From: Pseudomonadota bacterium
Lineage (GTDB): Bacteria; Pseudomonadota; Alphaproteobacteria; Rhizobiales; Xanthobacteraceae
Assembly (NCBI GenBank): GCA_023388935.1
Contig: JAEWFG010000162.1
Location: forward strand, 1 to 63,702
DNA: 63,702 nucleotides
Direction: 5' to 3'
Positions 14,977 through 23,482 of the stretch are shown here, one piece after another; within the stretch, counting starts at the first letter, position 1, and each line of letters starts with the position of its first letter. The position numbers were made by a program, and so were the translations under genes. The notes below the pieces were generated by a model, which saw only the letters and a list, made by a program, of their open reading frames with translations, did not search any database and was not told where the DNA came from.

Positions 14977-16362
14977 CTACACAATCTGCCTTGTCTCAGC
15001 GGGCTTGTGCAGTGCGCCCACCAGGATGCGCAGCGCCTCAGCCAATTCCGATCTGTTCCGTGCCGCTCCGAGCGAGACGCGCGCTGCATGCGGCGGTGTC
15101 CCGTCGACCGTGAAGGCATCGCCGGCGACGACCGCGAGTCCATTCCGCAAGAGATACGCCGCGATGTCGGGCCGGCCCTCCGGCAGCCGCAGCCAGAGAT
15201 GATGGGCTGCGGGCTTGGCCAGGAACTGAAAGTCCCTCAGCGCCCGCTGCGCGTGCTGTTGGCGGCCGACCGCCTCGTTGCGGATGGCGGTGATGATGCG
15301 GTCCGCGATGCCGCTCTCGAGCCAATGCGTCACCAGAGCGACCATCAGCGGCGCCGGCATCTGTACCGTGGCCTGCAAATGGCTGCACATCTGCCGCTGC
15401 GCGTCGCTGTCGGGCGTCACCAGATAGGCGACGCGCAGCGCCGGTGCGATGCATTTCGACAGCGTGGTCGCAAGATATGTCCGCTCCGGAATGAGATTGG
15501 CGACCGGCGATGCGGAGCGATCGAGCAGCCCATAGGCGTCGTCCTCGATCAGCGCCGTGTCGGCATCACGGATGATCTTTGCGATCGCGCTGCGCCGCTC
15601 GGCTGAGAGCGTCGCGGTGGTCGGATTGTGCAGCGTCGGGATGAGATAGACGGCCTTTGGTCCGTGCGCGCGGCAAGCTTTTGCCAGCGCATCCGGCAGG
15701 ATCCCACCATCATCCATGGCGACGCCGACGAGCTTCACGCCACGCTGCGCCGCGGCGGCCTTGATGCCGGGGAAGGTGAGCGCTTCCGTCAGCACGACGT
15801 CGCCGGGCCGCGCGAGATGAGCGAGCAGGTTGAACAGGATCGTCTGCGCGCCCGGGAAGATCAGGAGCTTGTCGGCGTGCGCGTGCGGAACGCGTGCGCG
15901 CATCCAGCGCGCCGCGACCTCGCGTTCATGCGCGCTGCCGCCGGGCGGCTGGTAGTTCAGGAATGCGGTCAGCCCCGATTGTTCGCGGATGGTCGCCAGC
16001 CCCGCGATGATGCGCTCGTCGAGCTGCGCTTCCAGCGGGTGCGGCGGCACATTCATCGAGAGGTCGATTGCGACGGGATGCGGCAGGTCGACCGCGCGGC
16101 GGGCGCTGGTCTCCGACACGAACGAGCCCTGCCCGACGCGGGCGTCCAGAATTCCACGGCGGCGTGCCTCGCCGTAGGCGCGCGTCACCGTGGTGAGGTC
16201 GATGCCGAGCGCCTTGGCCAGCGCGCGCTGGGTGGGGAGCTGCTGCCCGCGCACCAGCCGGCCGGCGGCAATGTCGGCCTCCATCGCCTCGACGATGCGT
16301 TGATAGCGCGGACCGCTCAGCTCCGAGATTGTAGGGGTCCAGTCCATGCAAATTCGGTCCAT
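14977..16362 (-). CDS. MocR-type (GntR/aminotransferase) PLP-dependent regulator
   Basis: 461 residues. N-terminal GntR winged helix (about 15-85: YQRIVEAMEADIAAGRLVRG, LPTQRALAKALGIDLTTVTRAY) fused to a fold-type I aminotransferase domain with the Asn-Pro motif HNPT (about 245-248) and the Schiff-base Lys in TTLSKCIAPALR (K303). MocR regulators sense PLP or amine and amino-acid adducts and usually control a divergent gene. Here the divergent gene encodes a DUF983 membrane protein, and a pair of TGTATGGAT direct repeats lies between them. A second start at M6 (16347) is possible. Confidence 0.9.
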   Translation of the reverse strand: MDRICMDWTPTISELSGPRYQRIVEAMEADIAAGRLVRGQQLPTQRALAKALGIDLTTVTRAYGEARRRGILDARVGQGSFVSETSARRAVDLPHPVAIDLSMNVPPHPLEAQLDERIIAGLATIREQSGLTAFLNYQPPGGSAHEREVAARWMRARVPHAHADKLLIFPGAQTILFNLLAHLARPGDVVLTEALTFPGIKAAAAQRGVKLVGVAMDDGGILPDALAKACRAHGPKAVYLIPTLHNPTTATLSAERRSAIAKIIRDADTALIEDDAYGLLDRSASPVANLIPERTYLATTLSKCIAPALRVAYLVTPDSDAQRQMCSHLQATVQMPAPLMVALVTHWLESGIADRIITAIRNEAVGRQQHAQRALRDFQFLAKPAAHHLWLRLPEGRPDIAAYLLRNGLAVVAGDAFTVDGTPPHAARVSLGAARNRSELAEALRILVGALHKPAETRQIV

Positions 16363-16372
16363 TTCCTTTGAA

Positions 16373-16402
16373 TGTATGGATGCAATATATTATTGTATGG
16401 AT
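16373..16402. promoter_or_regulatory. Direct repeats TGTATGGAT, candidate MocR operator
   Basis: TGTATGGAT at 16373-16381 and 16394-16402, exactly 21 bases apart, i.e. two helical turns, with an AT-rich spacer (CAATATATTATT). Direct-repeat operators of this type are known for MocR proteins such as GabR. It lies between the divergent MocR and DUF983 starts. Confidence 0.6.
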
Positions 16403-16426
16403 CGTTGAAAAGGAAGGGGTGTGGTC

Positions 16427-16864
16427 ATGGCGACCGGTACAGTCTCTCTGGCGAAGGCGATGTGGCGCGGTTTTCGCGGCAAGTGCCCGAACTGCGGCAA
16501 AGGGAGTATGTTCGGCCGTTTCCTGAAAGTGGCCGACACTTGCGACCATTGCGGCGAGGAGCTGTTTCACCAGCGTGCCGATGACTTCCCGGCCTATCTC
16601 GTCATGGTGGTGGTCGGCCATCTCGTGGTGCCGGCGATCCTTGCGGTCGAAACTGCCTATGCGCCGCCGGTCTGGCTGCAACTCGCGGTGTGGCTGCCGG
16701 TGACGCTGGTTGCCTCGCTCGCTCTCCTGCAACCGACCAAGGGCGCCATCGTCGGCCTGCAATGGCAGATCGGCATGCACGGCTTCGAGGCGAGCAAGCA
16801 GCGGCGCGAGGCCGGTCAGCTTGCGCCCGTGCTCGTGAAAGCGAACACGCCGCGGGCGGCCTGA
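16427..16864 (+). CDS. DUF983 membrane protein with zinc-finger-like motif
   Basis: 145 residues from ATG at 16427; AGGAAGGGG at 16411-16419 is an excellent ribosome site and excludes the upstream GTG. The N-terminus holds two CxxC pairs (CPNC and CDHC) flanking GKGSMFGRFLKVADT, the DUF983 signature, followed by two membrane helices (LVMVVVGHLVVPAILAV and LQLAVWLPVTLVASLALL). DUF983 proteins are widespread in alphaproteobacteria and of unknown function. The divergent MocR regulator suggests that expression responds to a PLP-linked signal. Confidence 0.85.
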   Translation: MATGTVSLAKAMWRGFRGKCPNCGKGSMFGRFLKVADTCDHCGEELFHQRADDFPAYLVMVVVGHLVVPAILAVETAYAPPVWLQLAVWLPVTLVASLALLQPTKGAIVGLQWQIGMHGFEASKQRREAGQLAPVLVKANTPRAA

Positions 16865-16927
16865 GGCACCTCGCGGCGTTTACATCGTGCGCCCGGCCGC
16901 TACACTCCGTCGTATCAAACAAGAACG

Positions 16928-17653
16928 ATGGAAGCGCCAATGGCTGCACGCTCGAAAACCTTCCTGCTCTGTCATGGCGCATGGTCCGGCGGATGGGCCT
17001 GGAAGAAGATGCATCCGCTTATGGCGCAGGCCGGCCACCGCCTGGTGACGCCGACCTACACCGGGCTCGGCGAGCGCTCGCATCTGGCCAGTCCCGCGAT
17101 CGATCTCGAGACACATATCCAGGACATCCTCAACGTCATCAGGTTTGAGGACCTCAACGACATCGTGCTGCTCGGCCATAGCTATGGCGGCATGGTCGCG
17201 ACCGGTGTCGCCGACCGTGCGCGCGAGCGCGTGACGCAACTGATTTATCTCGACGCCTTCGTGCCGCGCGACGGCCAGTCGCTGTTCGATCTCAACGAGG
17301 GCGGGCGCGAGCCGATGCGCAAGGCAGCCGCCGCCGGCGACGGCTATCGCATCCCGCCGAATCCGCCGCCGCCAGACACACCGCAGGCCGATCTCGACTG
17401 GCTCAACGCCCGCCGCGTCAACATGCCGGTCAAATGTTTCGAGACGAGCTTGAGGCTCGGGCATGGCGAGCCGGCAATGCCGCGCAGCTATATCTATTGC
17501 ACGCGCATTCCGCCGGGTGATGTGTTCGGACAGTTTGCGCAGCGCACGAAGAGCGAAGAAGGCTGGCGCTATTTCGAGCTCGACGCCAGCCATGCGCCGA
17601 ACGTGACTGCGCCGGAGGTGTTGATGGCGGTGTTGGAGAAGATCGTGGCGTAA
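16928..17653 (+). CDS. Alpha/beta-fold hydrolase (plant SABP2/MeSA-esterase-like)
   Basis: 241 residues. Nucleophile elbow GHSYGG (Ser85), oxyanion-loop motif LLCHGAWSGGWAWKKM near the N-terminus, acid region LIYLDAFVP and catalytic His in DASHAPN near residue 222. The layout resembles small esterases such as salicylate methylesterase/hydroxynitrile-lyase relatives. A second ATG at 16940 has GGAAG at good spacing and may be the true start (237 residues). It stands alone; substrate unknown. Confidence 0.85.
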   Translation: MEAPMAARSKTFLLCHGAWSGGWAWKKMHPLMAQAGHRLVTPTYTGLGERSHLASPAIDLETHIQDILNVIRFEDLNDIVLLGHSYGGMVATGVADRARERVTQLIYLDAFVPRDGQSLFDLNEGGREPMRKAAAAGDGYRIPPNPPPPDTPQADLDWLNARRVNMPVKCFETSLRLGHGEPAMPRSYIYCTRIPPGDVFGQFAQRTKSEEGWRYFELDASHAPNVTAPEVLMAVLEKIVA

Positions 17654-17660
17654 CTCTCGC

Positions 17661-17762
17661 CGTCATTCCGGGGCGTGCGCAGCACGAACCCGGAATCCAT
17701 TCTTCCACCAACTCTGCGGCCCGATGGATTCCGGGCTCTCGCTTCGCGAGCCCCGGAATGAC
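17661..17762. repeat. Dispersed inverted repeat, family 2
   Basis: CGTCATTCCGGGGC...CCGGAATCCAT on the left is mirrored by ATGGATTCCGGG...CCCCGGAATGACA on the right, giving a long hairpin after the hydrolase stop. Another copy is at 36440-36565 and a minimal one at 56224-56253. CACCATT/AATGGTG (17762-17777) forms a further small palindrome at its edge. Confidence 0.85.
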
Positions 17763-17790
17763 ACCATTTGAATGGTGGCGCTCTCGTCAA

Positions 17791-17822
17791 ATGGTGAGGG
17801 GTCCAAAAATGGTGAGGGGTCC
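17791..17822. repeat. Tandem 14-base duplication
   Basis: ATGGTGAGGGGTCC occurs at 17791-17804 and again at 17809-17822, separated by AAAA. It lies just beyond the 3' end of rnpB. It looks like a slip duplication; no function is apparent. Confidence 0.8.
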
Positions 17823-17859
17823 GATGTGATCAGCATCGAACCCCTCGTTGCAAGATATC

Positions 17860-18286
17860 AGCCGGCCTGTAAGCCGGGTTCTGTAAGGCATCGTCCGCTT
17901 GCGCGAACGATACGTGACGGCCATTCCTCTGGGGTCATGTTTACACATGGCCTCGAGCAACCTACCCGGACGGCGGGCCTGACATCGCCCCGCGGCGTTA
18001 TCGCTCAAAGCGAACAGCCGCTTGAGCCGTCCCTATTCGGTTTTGCTCCCGGTGGGGTTTACCATGCCGGTCCCGTTGCCGGAGCCGCGGTGCGCTCTTA
18101 CCGCACCTTTTCACCCTTACCCGCCTACGCAGCTTGCGCTGCTACGGCGGGCGGTTCGTTCTCTGTGGCACTTTCCCTGGGGTCGCCCCCGCCGGACGTT
18201 ATCCGGCACCGCATGTCAAGGGAGCCCGGACTTTCCTCCCCGGCGGCCTTTCGGCACCTGCCGGAGCGGCCGTCCGGCCGACTGAC
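17860..18286 (-). ncRNA. rnpB: RNase P RNA, bacterial type A
   Basis: On the minus strand the RNA starts near 18286 (CGTCAGTCGGCCGGACGG) and ends near 17860. The universal P4 elements are present: GAGGAAAGTCCGGGC close to the 5' end and ACAGAACCCGGCTTAC close to the 3' end. Internal landmarks include GGGTGAAAAGGTGCGGTAAG and the CGTAGCAGCGCAAGCTGC stem. It is the catalytic RNA that removes tRNA 5' leaders. Ends are estimated to within about 10 bases. The gap to the DGPF gene (18287-18434) must hold its promoter. Confidence 0.95.
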
Positions 18287-18434
18287 GGCGATACGCATGG
18301 GGCATTTGTGACGGTTTCGTCAAGGCGGTATCGCCGCGCATGCCGGCTTCAAATAATTTATCCTGAAGATGTCGTTCGGTGCGTGCCCTGTTCGACTGGA
18401 TGTCGGTGATCCCCCGAACAACAGGAGTTGAGCG

Positions 18435-18785
18435 ATGCAGTATTTGTTGCTGATCTACCGGAGCGAAGCAGAGTTGAGCAAGATGACCCCCGCAGACCGT
18501 CAGGCGATGTCGGCGGAGTACGGAACCTACACCCAGTCCATCATCCAGAGCGGCCATTTCAAGGCCGGCGACGGACTCCAGCCGACCACGACCGCGACCA
18601 CCGTGCGCGTGCGCGACGGGAAGACCCTGACGACCGACGGCCCGTTCGCGGAGACCCGCGAGCAGCTCGGCGGTTACTATCTGGTCGAGGCCAAGGATCT
18701 CGACACCGCCATTGCGCTGGCCGCGCGGATTCCCGGAGCCAGGGACGGATCGATCGAGGTCAGGCCGGTCATGATCTACAAGTGA
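18435..18785 (+). CDS. YCII/DGPF-domain protein
   Basis: 116 residues with a good ribosome site (AGGAG). The DGPF motif is seen in TTDGPFAETREQLGGYYL, within a ferredoxin-like YCII fold beginning MQYLLLIYRSEAELSKM. Proteins of this family are typically encoded beside ECF42 sigma factors. Its TGA overlaps the GTG start of the sigma-factor gene by four bases (GTGA), so the two are translationally coupled. Its molecular role is not established. Confidence 0.9.
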   Translation: MQYLLLIYRSEAELSKMTPADRQAMSAEYGTYTQSIIQSGHFKAGDGLQPTTTATTVRVRDGKTLTTDGPFAETREQLGGYYLVEAKDLDTAIALAARIPGARDGSIEVRPVMIYK

Positions 18786-20017
18786 TCGCTTTCACCGATA
18801 TCGACAAGATCTTCCGCGACGAGGCGGGGCGGGCGCTGGCCACGCTGATCCGCCTCGTCGGCGATTTCGATCTCGCCGAGGACGCGCTCCAGGATGCCTT
18901 CGCAGTTGCGCTCGAACGCTGGTCGGTGTGCGAGCTGCCCGACAATCCGCGCGCCTGGCTGGTCAATGTCGGCCGCAACAAGGCGATCGACCGCATTCGC
19001 CGCCGGGCCGCCTTCCGTGGCAAGCAGCGCGAGCTTGCTCATGAGCTCGAGCTTGGTGGGCTGGTGTCCGACGAGCCAGCCGCCACGTTCGACGACGACA
19101 TGCTGCGGCTGATCTTCACTTGCTGCCATCCCGCGTTCGCGTCGGACGTCCAGGTCGCGCTGACGCTGCGCACCGTCTGCGGCCTCTCGACCGCGCAGGT
19201 CGCGCGCGCCTTCCTCATCAGTGAAGAGGCGATGGCGCAGCGGCTGGTCCGCGCCAAGCAGAAGATCAGGCTCGCCGGCATTCCCTACGAGGTGCCGGAG
19301 CGCGACGCGCTGGAGCCGCGGCTCAACGGCGTGCTGGCCGTGATCTATCTCGTCTTCACCGAGGGTTACGTCGCGACCTCCGGCGCCGACCTGATGCGGC
19401 CCGATCTCGCGGTCGAGGCCATCCGGCTGGCGCGGCTGCTCGATCGCTTGATGCCGAGGCGCGGCGAGATCAAGGGTCTGCTCGCCCTGATGCTGCTGCA
19501 CGATGCGCGCCGCGCCGGCCGCAAAACCCCGACCGGTGATATCGTGCTGCTGGAGGAGCAGGATCGCACGCTCTGGGATCGTGCGCAGATCGATGAAGGC
19601 GCGAGGCTCGTGGAGGAAGCGCTGAACGTTCCAGCGCGCCCGCAGCCCTATGTCGTGCAGGCGGCGATCGCAGCGCTCCATGCGCGCGCGCCGAGCTATG
19701 CCGACACCGACTGGCCGCAGATCGCCGGACTCTACGAAGTGCTGCTGCGCATCAGCCCGTCGCCGGTGATCGAGCTCAATCATGCAGCCGCCGTGTCGAT
19801 GGTCGACGGTCCCGGGCGCGCGCTCGATCTCGTCGATGCGATCACCGCGCGCGGCGGCCTCGATGGCTATGAACTGTTGCCGGCGGTGCGTGCGGACCTG
19901 CTGCGACGGCTCGGCCGCAAGGGCGAAGCGCGTGAGGCGTATGCCGTAGCGACGGCGGCGACGCAGCTGGAGCCGCTGCGGAGGTTGTATGCAAGGCGGA
20001 TGAGGGAGCTTGGCTAG
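18782..20017 (+). CDS. ECF42-type RNA polymerase sigma factor with C-terminal TPR-like extension
   Basis: 411 residues from GTG at 18782, chosen because it overlaps the DGPF stop and the upstream part of the longer ORF is a shadow of that gene. Sigma-2 region at about residues 10-75 (DLAEDALQDAFAVALERW, then PRAWLVNVGRNKAIDRIRR), sigma-4 region at about 105-170 (LTLRTVCGLSTAQVARAFL, EEAMAQRLVRAKQKIR), then an extension of some 230 residues with helical repeats (RISPSPVIELNHAAAVSM), which is the mark of the ECF42 group and is thought to replace an anti-sigma factor. No anti-sigma gene is nearby. Confidence 0.9.
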   Translation: MIAFTDIDKIFRDEAGRALATLIRLVGDFDLAEDALQDAFAVALERWSVCELPDNPRAWLVNVGRNKAIDRIRRRAAFRGKQRELAHELELGGLVSDEPAATFDDDMLRLIFTCCHPAFASDVQVALTLRTVCGLSTAQVARAFLISEEAMAQRLVRAKQKIRLAGIPYEVPERDALEPRLNGVLAVIYLVFTEGYVATSGADLMRPDLAVEAIRLARLLDRLMPRRGEIKGLLALMLLHDARRAGRKTPTGDIVLLEEQDRTLWDRAQIDEGARLVEEALNVPARPQPYVVQAAIAALHARAPSYADTDWPQIAGLYEVLLRISPSPVIELNHAAAVSMVDGPGRALDLVDAITARGGLDGYELLPAVRADLLRRLGRKGEAREAYAVATAATQLEPLRRLYARRMRELG

Positions 20018-20034
20018 AGCGTGGACAACAGCAA

Positions 20035-21057
20035 TCAGATGCCGAGCGCGCTCTGGTAGGCGAAGAGGGCGGGCGCGCCGCCCGTGTGCAGGAAGATGAC
20101 ATCCTCGTCGTTGCGCCAACGCCCTTGGCGGATCATCGCGATCAGGCCGGCGAGCCCCTTGCCTGAATAGACCGGGTCAAGCGCAAGAGCCTCCAATTTT
20201 CCTGCAAGCCGGATCGCTTCGATCGTCGCCTCGTGCGGCACCCCGTAGGCTGGTCCGGCATGGCCCGCGACCACTTCGACCATGGCCTCGTCGAAGTCTG
20301 CGCCAAGCAGATCGGCCGCTTGCCGTGCGAGGGCCATCACATCGGCGCGGACCCGCACGGGCTCGGCATCGATATCGATCCCGACGACTCGCGTGCCCGG
20401 CATGGCCGCGGCCGCGCCGACGACGAGACCGGCCTGCGTGCCGGCGCTTCCGGTGCAATGCACGATTGCGGCCGGCTCGAAGCCCAGCAGCGCCGCCTGC
20501 TGCTCGATTTCGGCGATCGTGGTGCCATAGGCGACCGCGCCCAGCGCATTCGAGACTCCGTATGGCACAAAATACGGCCTGCGCCCCTTCGCCCGGAAAT
20601 CGTCGACGAGCGTGCGGATGGCTGCATTGCGGTCGCCGGTCCAGGGCACGTCGTGCAGGTGCGCGCCGAACAGCCGATTCAGAAAGGCATTGCCCGAGGT
20701 CTCGTATTCTGGCGTCGGCGGCGCGAGCCGGCCGTGATAGACGGCGAGATGACAGGCCAGCCCGAGCTTTGCAGCAACCGCCGCAACCTGCCGCTGGCTG
20801 TTCGATTGCACGACTCCGCCCGAGACGATCGTGTCGGCGCCCTGAGAGACAGCATCGTGCAGCACGTAGTCGAGCTTGCGCAACTTGTTGCCGCCGAAAC
20901 CGAGCCCGGTCGCATCGTCGCGTTTGATCCACAGTCGCGGCCCGCCGAGGTGAGCCGTCAGCCGCTTCATCGGCTCGAGTGGAGTGGGAAGATCGGCCAA
21001 ACCCAGGCGAGGAAAAGCTGCGAGTCGGTCGATCAGCGGCCTGCGATCAATTTGCAT
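20035..21057 (-). CDS. D-cysteine desulfhydrase / ACC deaminase family enzyme
   Basis: 340 residues, fold-type II PLP enzyme. The Schiff-base Lys lies in GFGGNKLRKLDY (about residue 57 or 60), followed by SGGVVQSNSQRQVAA and the phosphate-binding loop CTGSAGTQAGL. Members include D-cysteine desulfhydrase (DcyD), L-cysteate sulfo-lyase and ACC deaminase; from the SNSQRQ and GSAGT contexts I favour a D-cysteine or cysteate-type enzyme over ACC deaminase. It is convergent with the sigma-factor gene, with only 17 bases between the stops. Confidence 0.8.
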   Translation of the reverse strand: MQIDRRPLIDRLAAFPRLGLADLPTPLEPMKRLTAHLGGPRLWIKRDDATGLGFGGNKLRKLDYVLHDAVSQGADTIVSGGVVQSNSQRQVAAVAAKLGLACHLAVYHGRLAPPTPEYETSGNAFLNRLFGAHLHDVPWTGDRNAAIRTLVDDFRAKGRRPYFVPYGVSNALGAVAYGTTIAEIEQQAALLGFEPAAIVHCTGSAGTQAGLVVGAAAAMPGTRVVGIDIDAEPVRVRADVMALARQAADLLGADFDEAMVEVVAGHAGPAYGVPHEATIEAIRLAGKLEALALDPVYSGKGLAGLIAMIRQGRWRNDEDVIFLHTGGAPALFAYQSALGI

Positions 21058-21186
21058 CGTTTCGTTCGTCCCGCTCGCGCCTGATCGTCGGACAATAGCC
21101 TGACGCCCGCGATTGCAGCGACGATCGTACGATCACATTCAAGCGAACAGCGGAAGAATTCTCATCGCGAAGGAAACGCGGAAGCG

Positions 21187-22047
21187 TTACTTCGCTGCGA
21201 GCGTCGTCATCGCGTCTTCCGGCAGGCTCGCGAGCAGCGCCTGCAATGTCGAGAGCGTCGAATGATCGGCGACGCCATCGAGCCGCGCCGGTCGGAAGTG
21301 GCGCTGGAAGGCGGTGATCACCTCCATGGTCGCGGCGTCGTATTTGCCGGAGAGCGGCACGCCGTAACCGTATTTCGCGAGCGCCTGTTGCAGGCTCAGC
21401 ACCTCGTCGCTGATCGTGCCGAGCATCAGGCTCTCGCCGCGCACGACGGGCGCGGGCGTCACCCAGTGGCCGACGCCGGAATTGGCGAGCGAATGCCACG
21501 GGAATTTTTCGCCGGGGTCCTTCTTGCGCGCGGGAGCGACGTCGGAATGGCCGAGCACCCGGTGCGACGGCACGTTGCGGCGGAGCATGATGCCGCGGCA
21601 CAGCGCGATTACGGCTGCGATCTGGCGCAGCGGAAATTCGGGATAGCCCCAGTCGTGGCCGCGATTGACGATCTCGATGCCGATCGAGCAGGAGTTGACG
21701 TCATCCTCGCCGGCCCAGGATGACACACCGGCATGCCAGGCGCGCCAGGCCTCGGGCACGCATTGCACGATGCGGCCGTCTTCCAGCACGACATAGTGCG
21801 CCGACACTTCGGTGCCTGCCGTACACAGCCGAGCCAGCGCGCCCTCGACATCGGGCATGCCGGTGTAGTGCAGCACGATCATGTCCGGCTGCCGTCCGTT
21901 GCTGCGATCGCCATAGTTCGGCGAGGGGATGACGTCGGAGACGATGGAGGAATCCGGATCGAACGTCCGCATGCTCGCCGCGGCCTTGGGGATCGGGAGA
22001 ACACGTTGACGCTTCGAATCAGATGGCTTGGACGAACCGGACGACAT
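21187..22047 (-). CDS. N-acetylmuramoyl-L-alanine amidase, AmiD-like
   Basis: 286 residues from ATG at 22047; a TTG at 22080 adds 11 residues. An N-terminal low-complexity Ser/Lys-rich stretch precedes the amidase_2 domain (about 45-200), with zinc ligands in IVLHYTGM and in SHRVLGHSDVAPARKKDPG, and substrate motif HYVVLEDGRIVQCV. A peptidoglycan-binding helical domain follows (about 210-280: LSLQQALAKYGYGVPLSGKY). It cleaves the amide between MurNAc and the stem peptide, for cell-wall recycling. No signal peptide is seen, so it may act on cytosolic anhydro-muropeptides. It is divergent from the dcw cluster. Confidence 0.88.
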   Translation of the reverse strand: MSSGSSKPSDSKRQRVLPIPKAAASMRTFDPDSSIVSDVIPSPNYGDRSNGRQPDMIVLHYTGMPDVEGALARLCTAGTEVSAHYVVLEDGRIVQCVPEAWRAWHAGVSSWAGEDDVNSCSIGIEIVNRGHDWGYPEFPLRQIAAVIALCRGIMLRRNVPSHRVLGHSDVAPARKKDPGEKFPWHSLANSGVGHWVTPAPVVRGESLMLGTISDEVLSLQQALAKYGYGVPLSGKYDAATMEVITAFQRHFRPARLDGVADHSTLSTLQALLASLPEDAMTTLAAK

Positions 22048-22489
22048 AGACAGCTCGAGTCGGACAGAGAGTGGGGGCAAGCCCTTCTCTTTACTATTCC
22101 TTTACCCTACGGCGTGCGCAACCGCGCTGCGCGGTTAACGAATGCATTTTGGTGCGGTGTGTGGATGAGGCATCACCGTGCCGTCACCTTTTCGACTTGT
22201 AACGAGCCGATCAACGCTTTCTTAACGCTAAGGGCCGTTACTGAGAGATGAAGAGCCGACCCGCATCCGGAGGCGGCCAAAGCGTATTTTGGCTCGAAAT
22301 CCCATGGCTGCCCGACAAATTCCACTGGGAACACGGGGTTTGCGGCCCGGGGCGACCGAGCGCGGGAACCGTGCTGGACAAGGGTTGGTTAGTGGAACCG
22401 CCACGGCGCGGAATAATTCGAGGCGTTATGGGCTTGTTCGTTCCCGATCTCGCTTGGGCGCTAGGCTGGGCGTTCGGCAGGCGTTTCGC
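22048..22489. other. Gene-free interval upstream of the dcw cluster
   Basis: 442 bases between the amidase and rsmH. No mraZ gene, which often heads dcw clusters, is present here. A plus-strand ORF at 22248-22493 (81 codons) ends in an ATGA overlap with rsmH but uses many codons unlike the neighbours (TTA, ATA, CTA, CGA, GGA), so it is not called. The interval must hold the promoter for rsmH and the following genes. Confidence 0.6.
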
Positions 22490-23479
22490 ATGAACTCGCC
22501 TCTGCACGTCCCCGTTCTTGGCCGCGAGGCCGTCGACCATCTCGCGCTGCGCGAGGGGGGCATTTATGTCGACGCCACCTTTGGCGCCGGCGGTTATAGC
22601 CGCGCCATTCTCGATGTGCCGGGAACCCGGCTCATTGCGATCGATCGCGACCGTACCGCGATCGCGGGCGGTGCCGAGCTGGTCGAAAGCTCAGCCGGCC
22701 GGCTGACGCTGGTCGAGGACCGATTCTCCAACCTCGGCGAGGTCTGCGCGGCGCAAGGCGTCGATGCCGTGGACGGCGTCGTCATGGATGTCGGCGTCTC
22801 CTCGATGCAGCTCGACCAGGCCGGTCGCGGCTTTTCCTTCCGCCTCGATGGTCCGCTCGACATGCGGATGGGGCAGACGGGACCGACGGCGGCCGATGTC
22901 GTCGCGTGCGCCTCGGAAGGCGATCTCGCCGACATCATCTATCTCTTCGGTGAGGAACGGCACTCGCGTCGCGTCGCCCGCGCCATCGTCGCGGACCGGC
23001 AAGAGACGCCGTTCACGACCACGCGCTCGCTCGCCGATCTCGTCGCCAGGGTAGTTCGCTCCAAGCCCGGGGACATTCACCCCGCGACGCGGACGTTCCA
23101 GGCCCTGCGCATCTTCGTCAACGAAGAGCTTGAGGAGCTCCAGACCGCGCTCGCTGCTGCCGAGCGCGTGCTGAAGCCCGGCGGTCGCCTCGTTGTCGTC
23201 TCGTTCCATTCGCTGGAAGACCGCATCGTCAAGAACTTCCTCGCCGCGCGTTCGAAGACCGGCGGCGGGTCGCGGCATCTGCCGGAAGTGGCACAAGTCC
23301 CGCCGAGCTTCCAGCTTCTGACGCGGCGGCCCGTGGTCGCCGGCGAAGAGGAAGTTGCGCACAATCCGCGTGCGCGCTCCGCAAAGCTGCGCGCCGCCGA
23401 GCGTACCTCGGCGCCCGCCCATGAGGACGGCGAGCCGTCGTCATGGCCAAAACTGTCTGACGTGATGAGGGGCGGCTAG
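22490..23479 (+). CDS. rsmH: 16S rRNA (cytosine(1402)-N(4))-methyltransferase
   Basis: 329 residues from ATG at 22490 (MNSPLHVPVLGREAVDHL); the longer ORF upstream lacks coding character. SAM-binding motif YVDATFGAGGYS and the family signatures DVGVSSMQLDQAGRGFSF, RTFQALRIFVNEEL and VVSFHSLEDRIVKNF are all present. RsmH N4-methylates C1402 in the decoding centre of 16S rRNA. It is the first gene of the dcw cluster here (old name mraW), three bases ahead of ftsL. Confidence 0.95.
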   Translation: MNSPLHVPVLGREAVDHLALREGGIYVDATFGAGGYSRAILDVPGTRLIAIDRDRTAIAGGAELVESSAGRLTLVEDRFSNLGEVCAAQGVDAVDGVVMDVGVSSMQLDQAGRGFSFRLDGPLDMRMGQTGPTAADVVACASEGDLADIIYLFGEERHSRRVARAIVADRQETPFTTTRSLADLVARVVRSKPGDIHPATRTFQALRIFVNEELEELQTALAAAERVLKPGGRLVVVSFHSLEDRIVKNFLAARSKTGGGSRHLPEVAQVPPSFQLLTRRPVVAGEEEVAHNPRARSAKLRAAERTSAPAHEDGEPSSWPKLSDVMRGG

Positions 23480-23482
23480 CGC

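Noticed and set aside
17787..18311. Several 70-180-codon ORFs across the RNase P RNA
   Set aside because: The region is a structural RNA with all conserved RNase P elements; these ORFs are incidental.
22248..22493. 81-codon plus-strand ORF before rsmH with ATGA overlap
   Set aside because: The overlap looks like operon coupling, but its codons (TTA, ATA, CTA, CGA, GGA) and composition are unlike those of the true genes, and no domain is seen.
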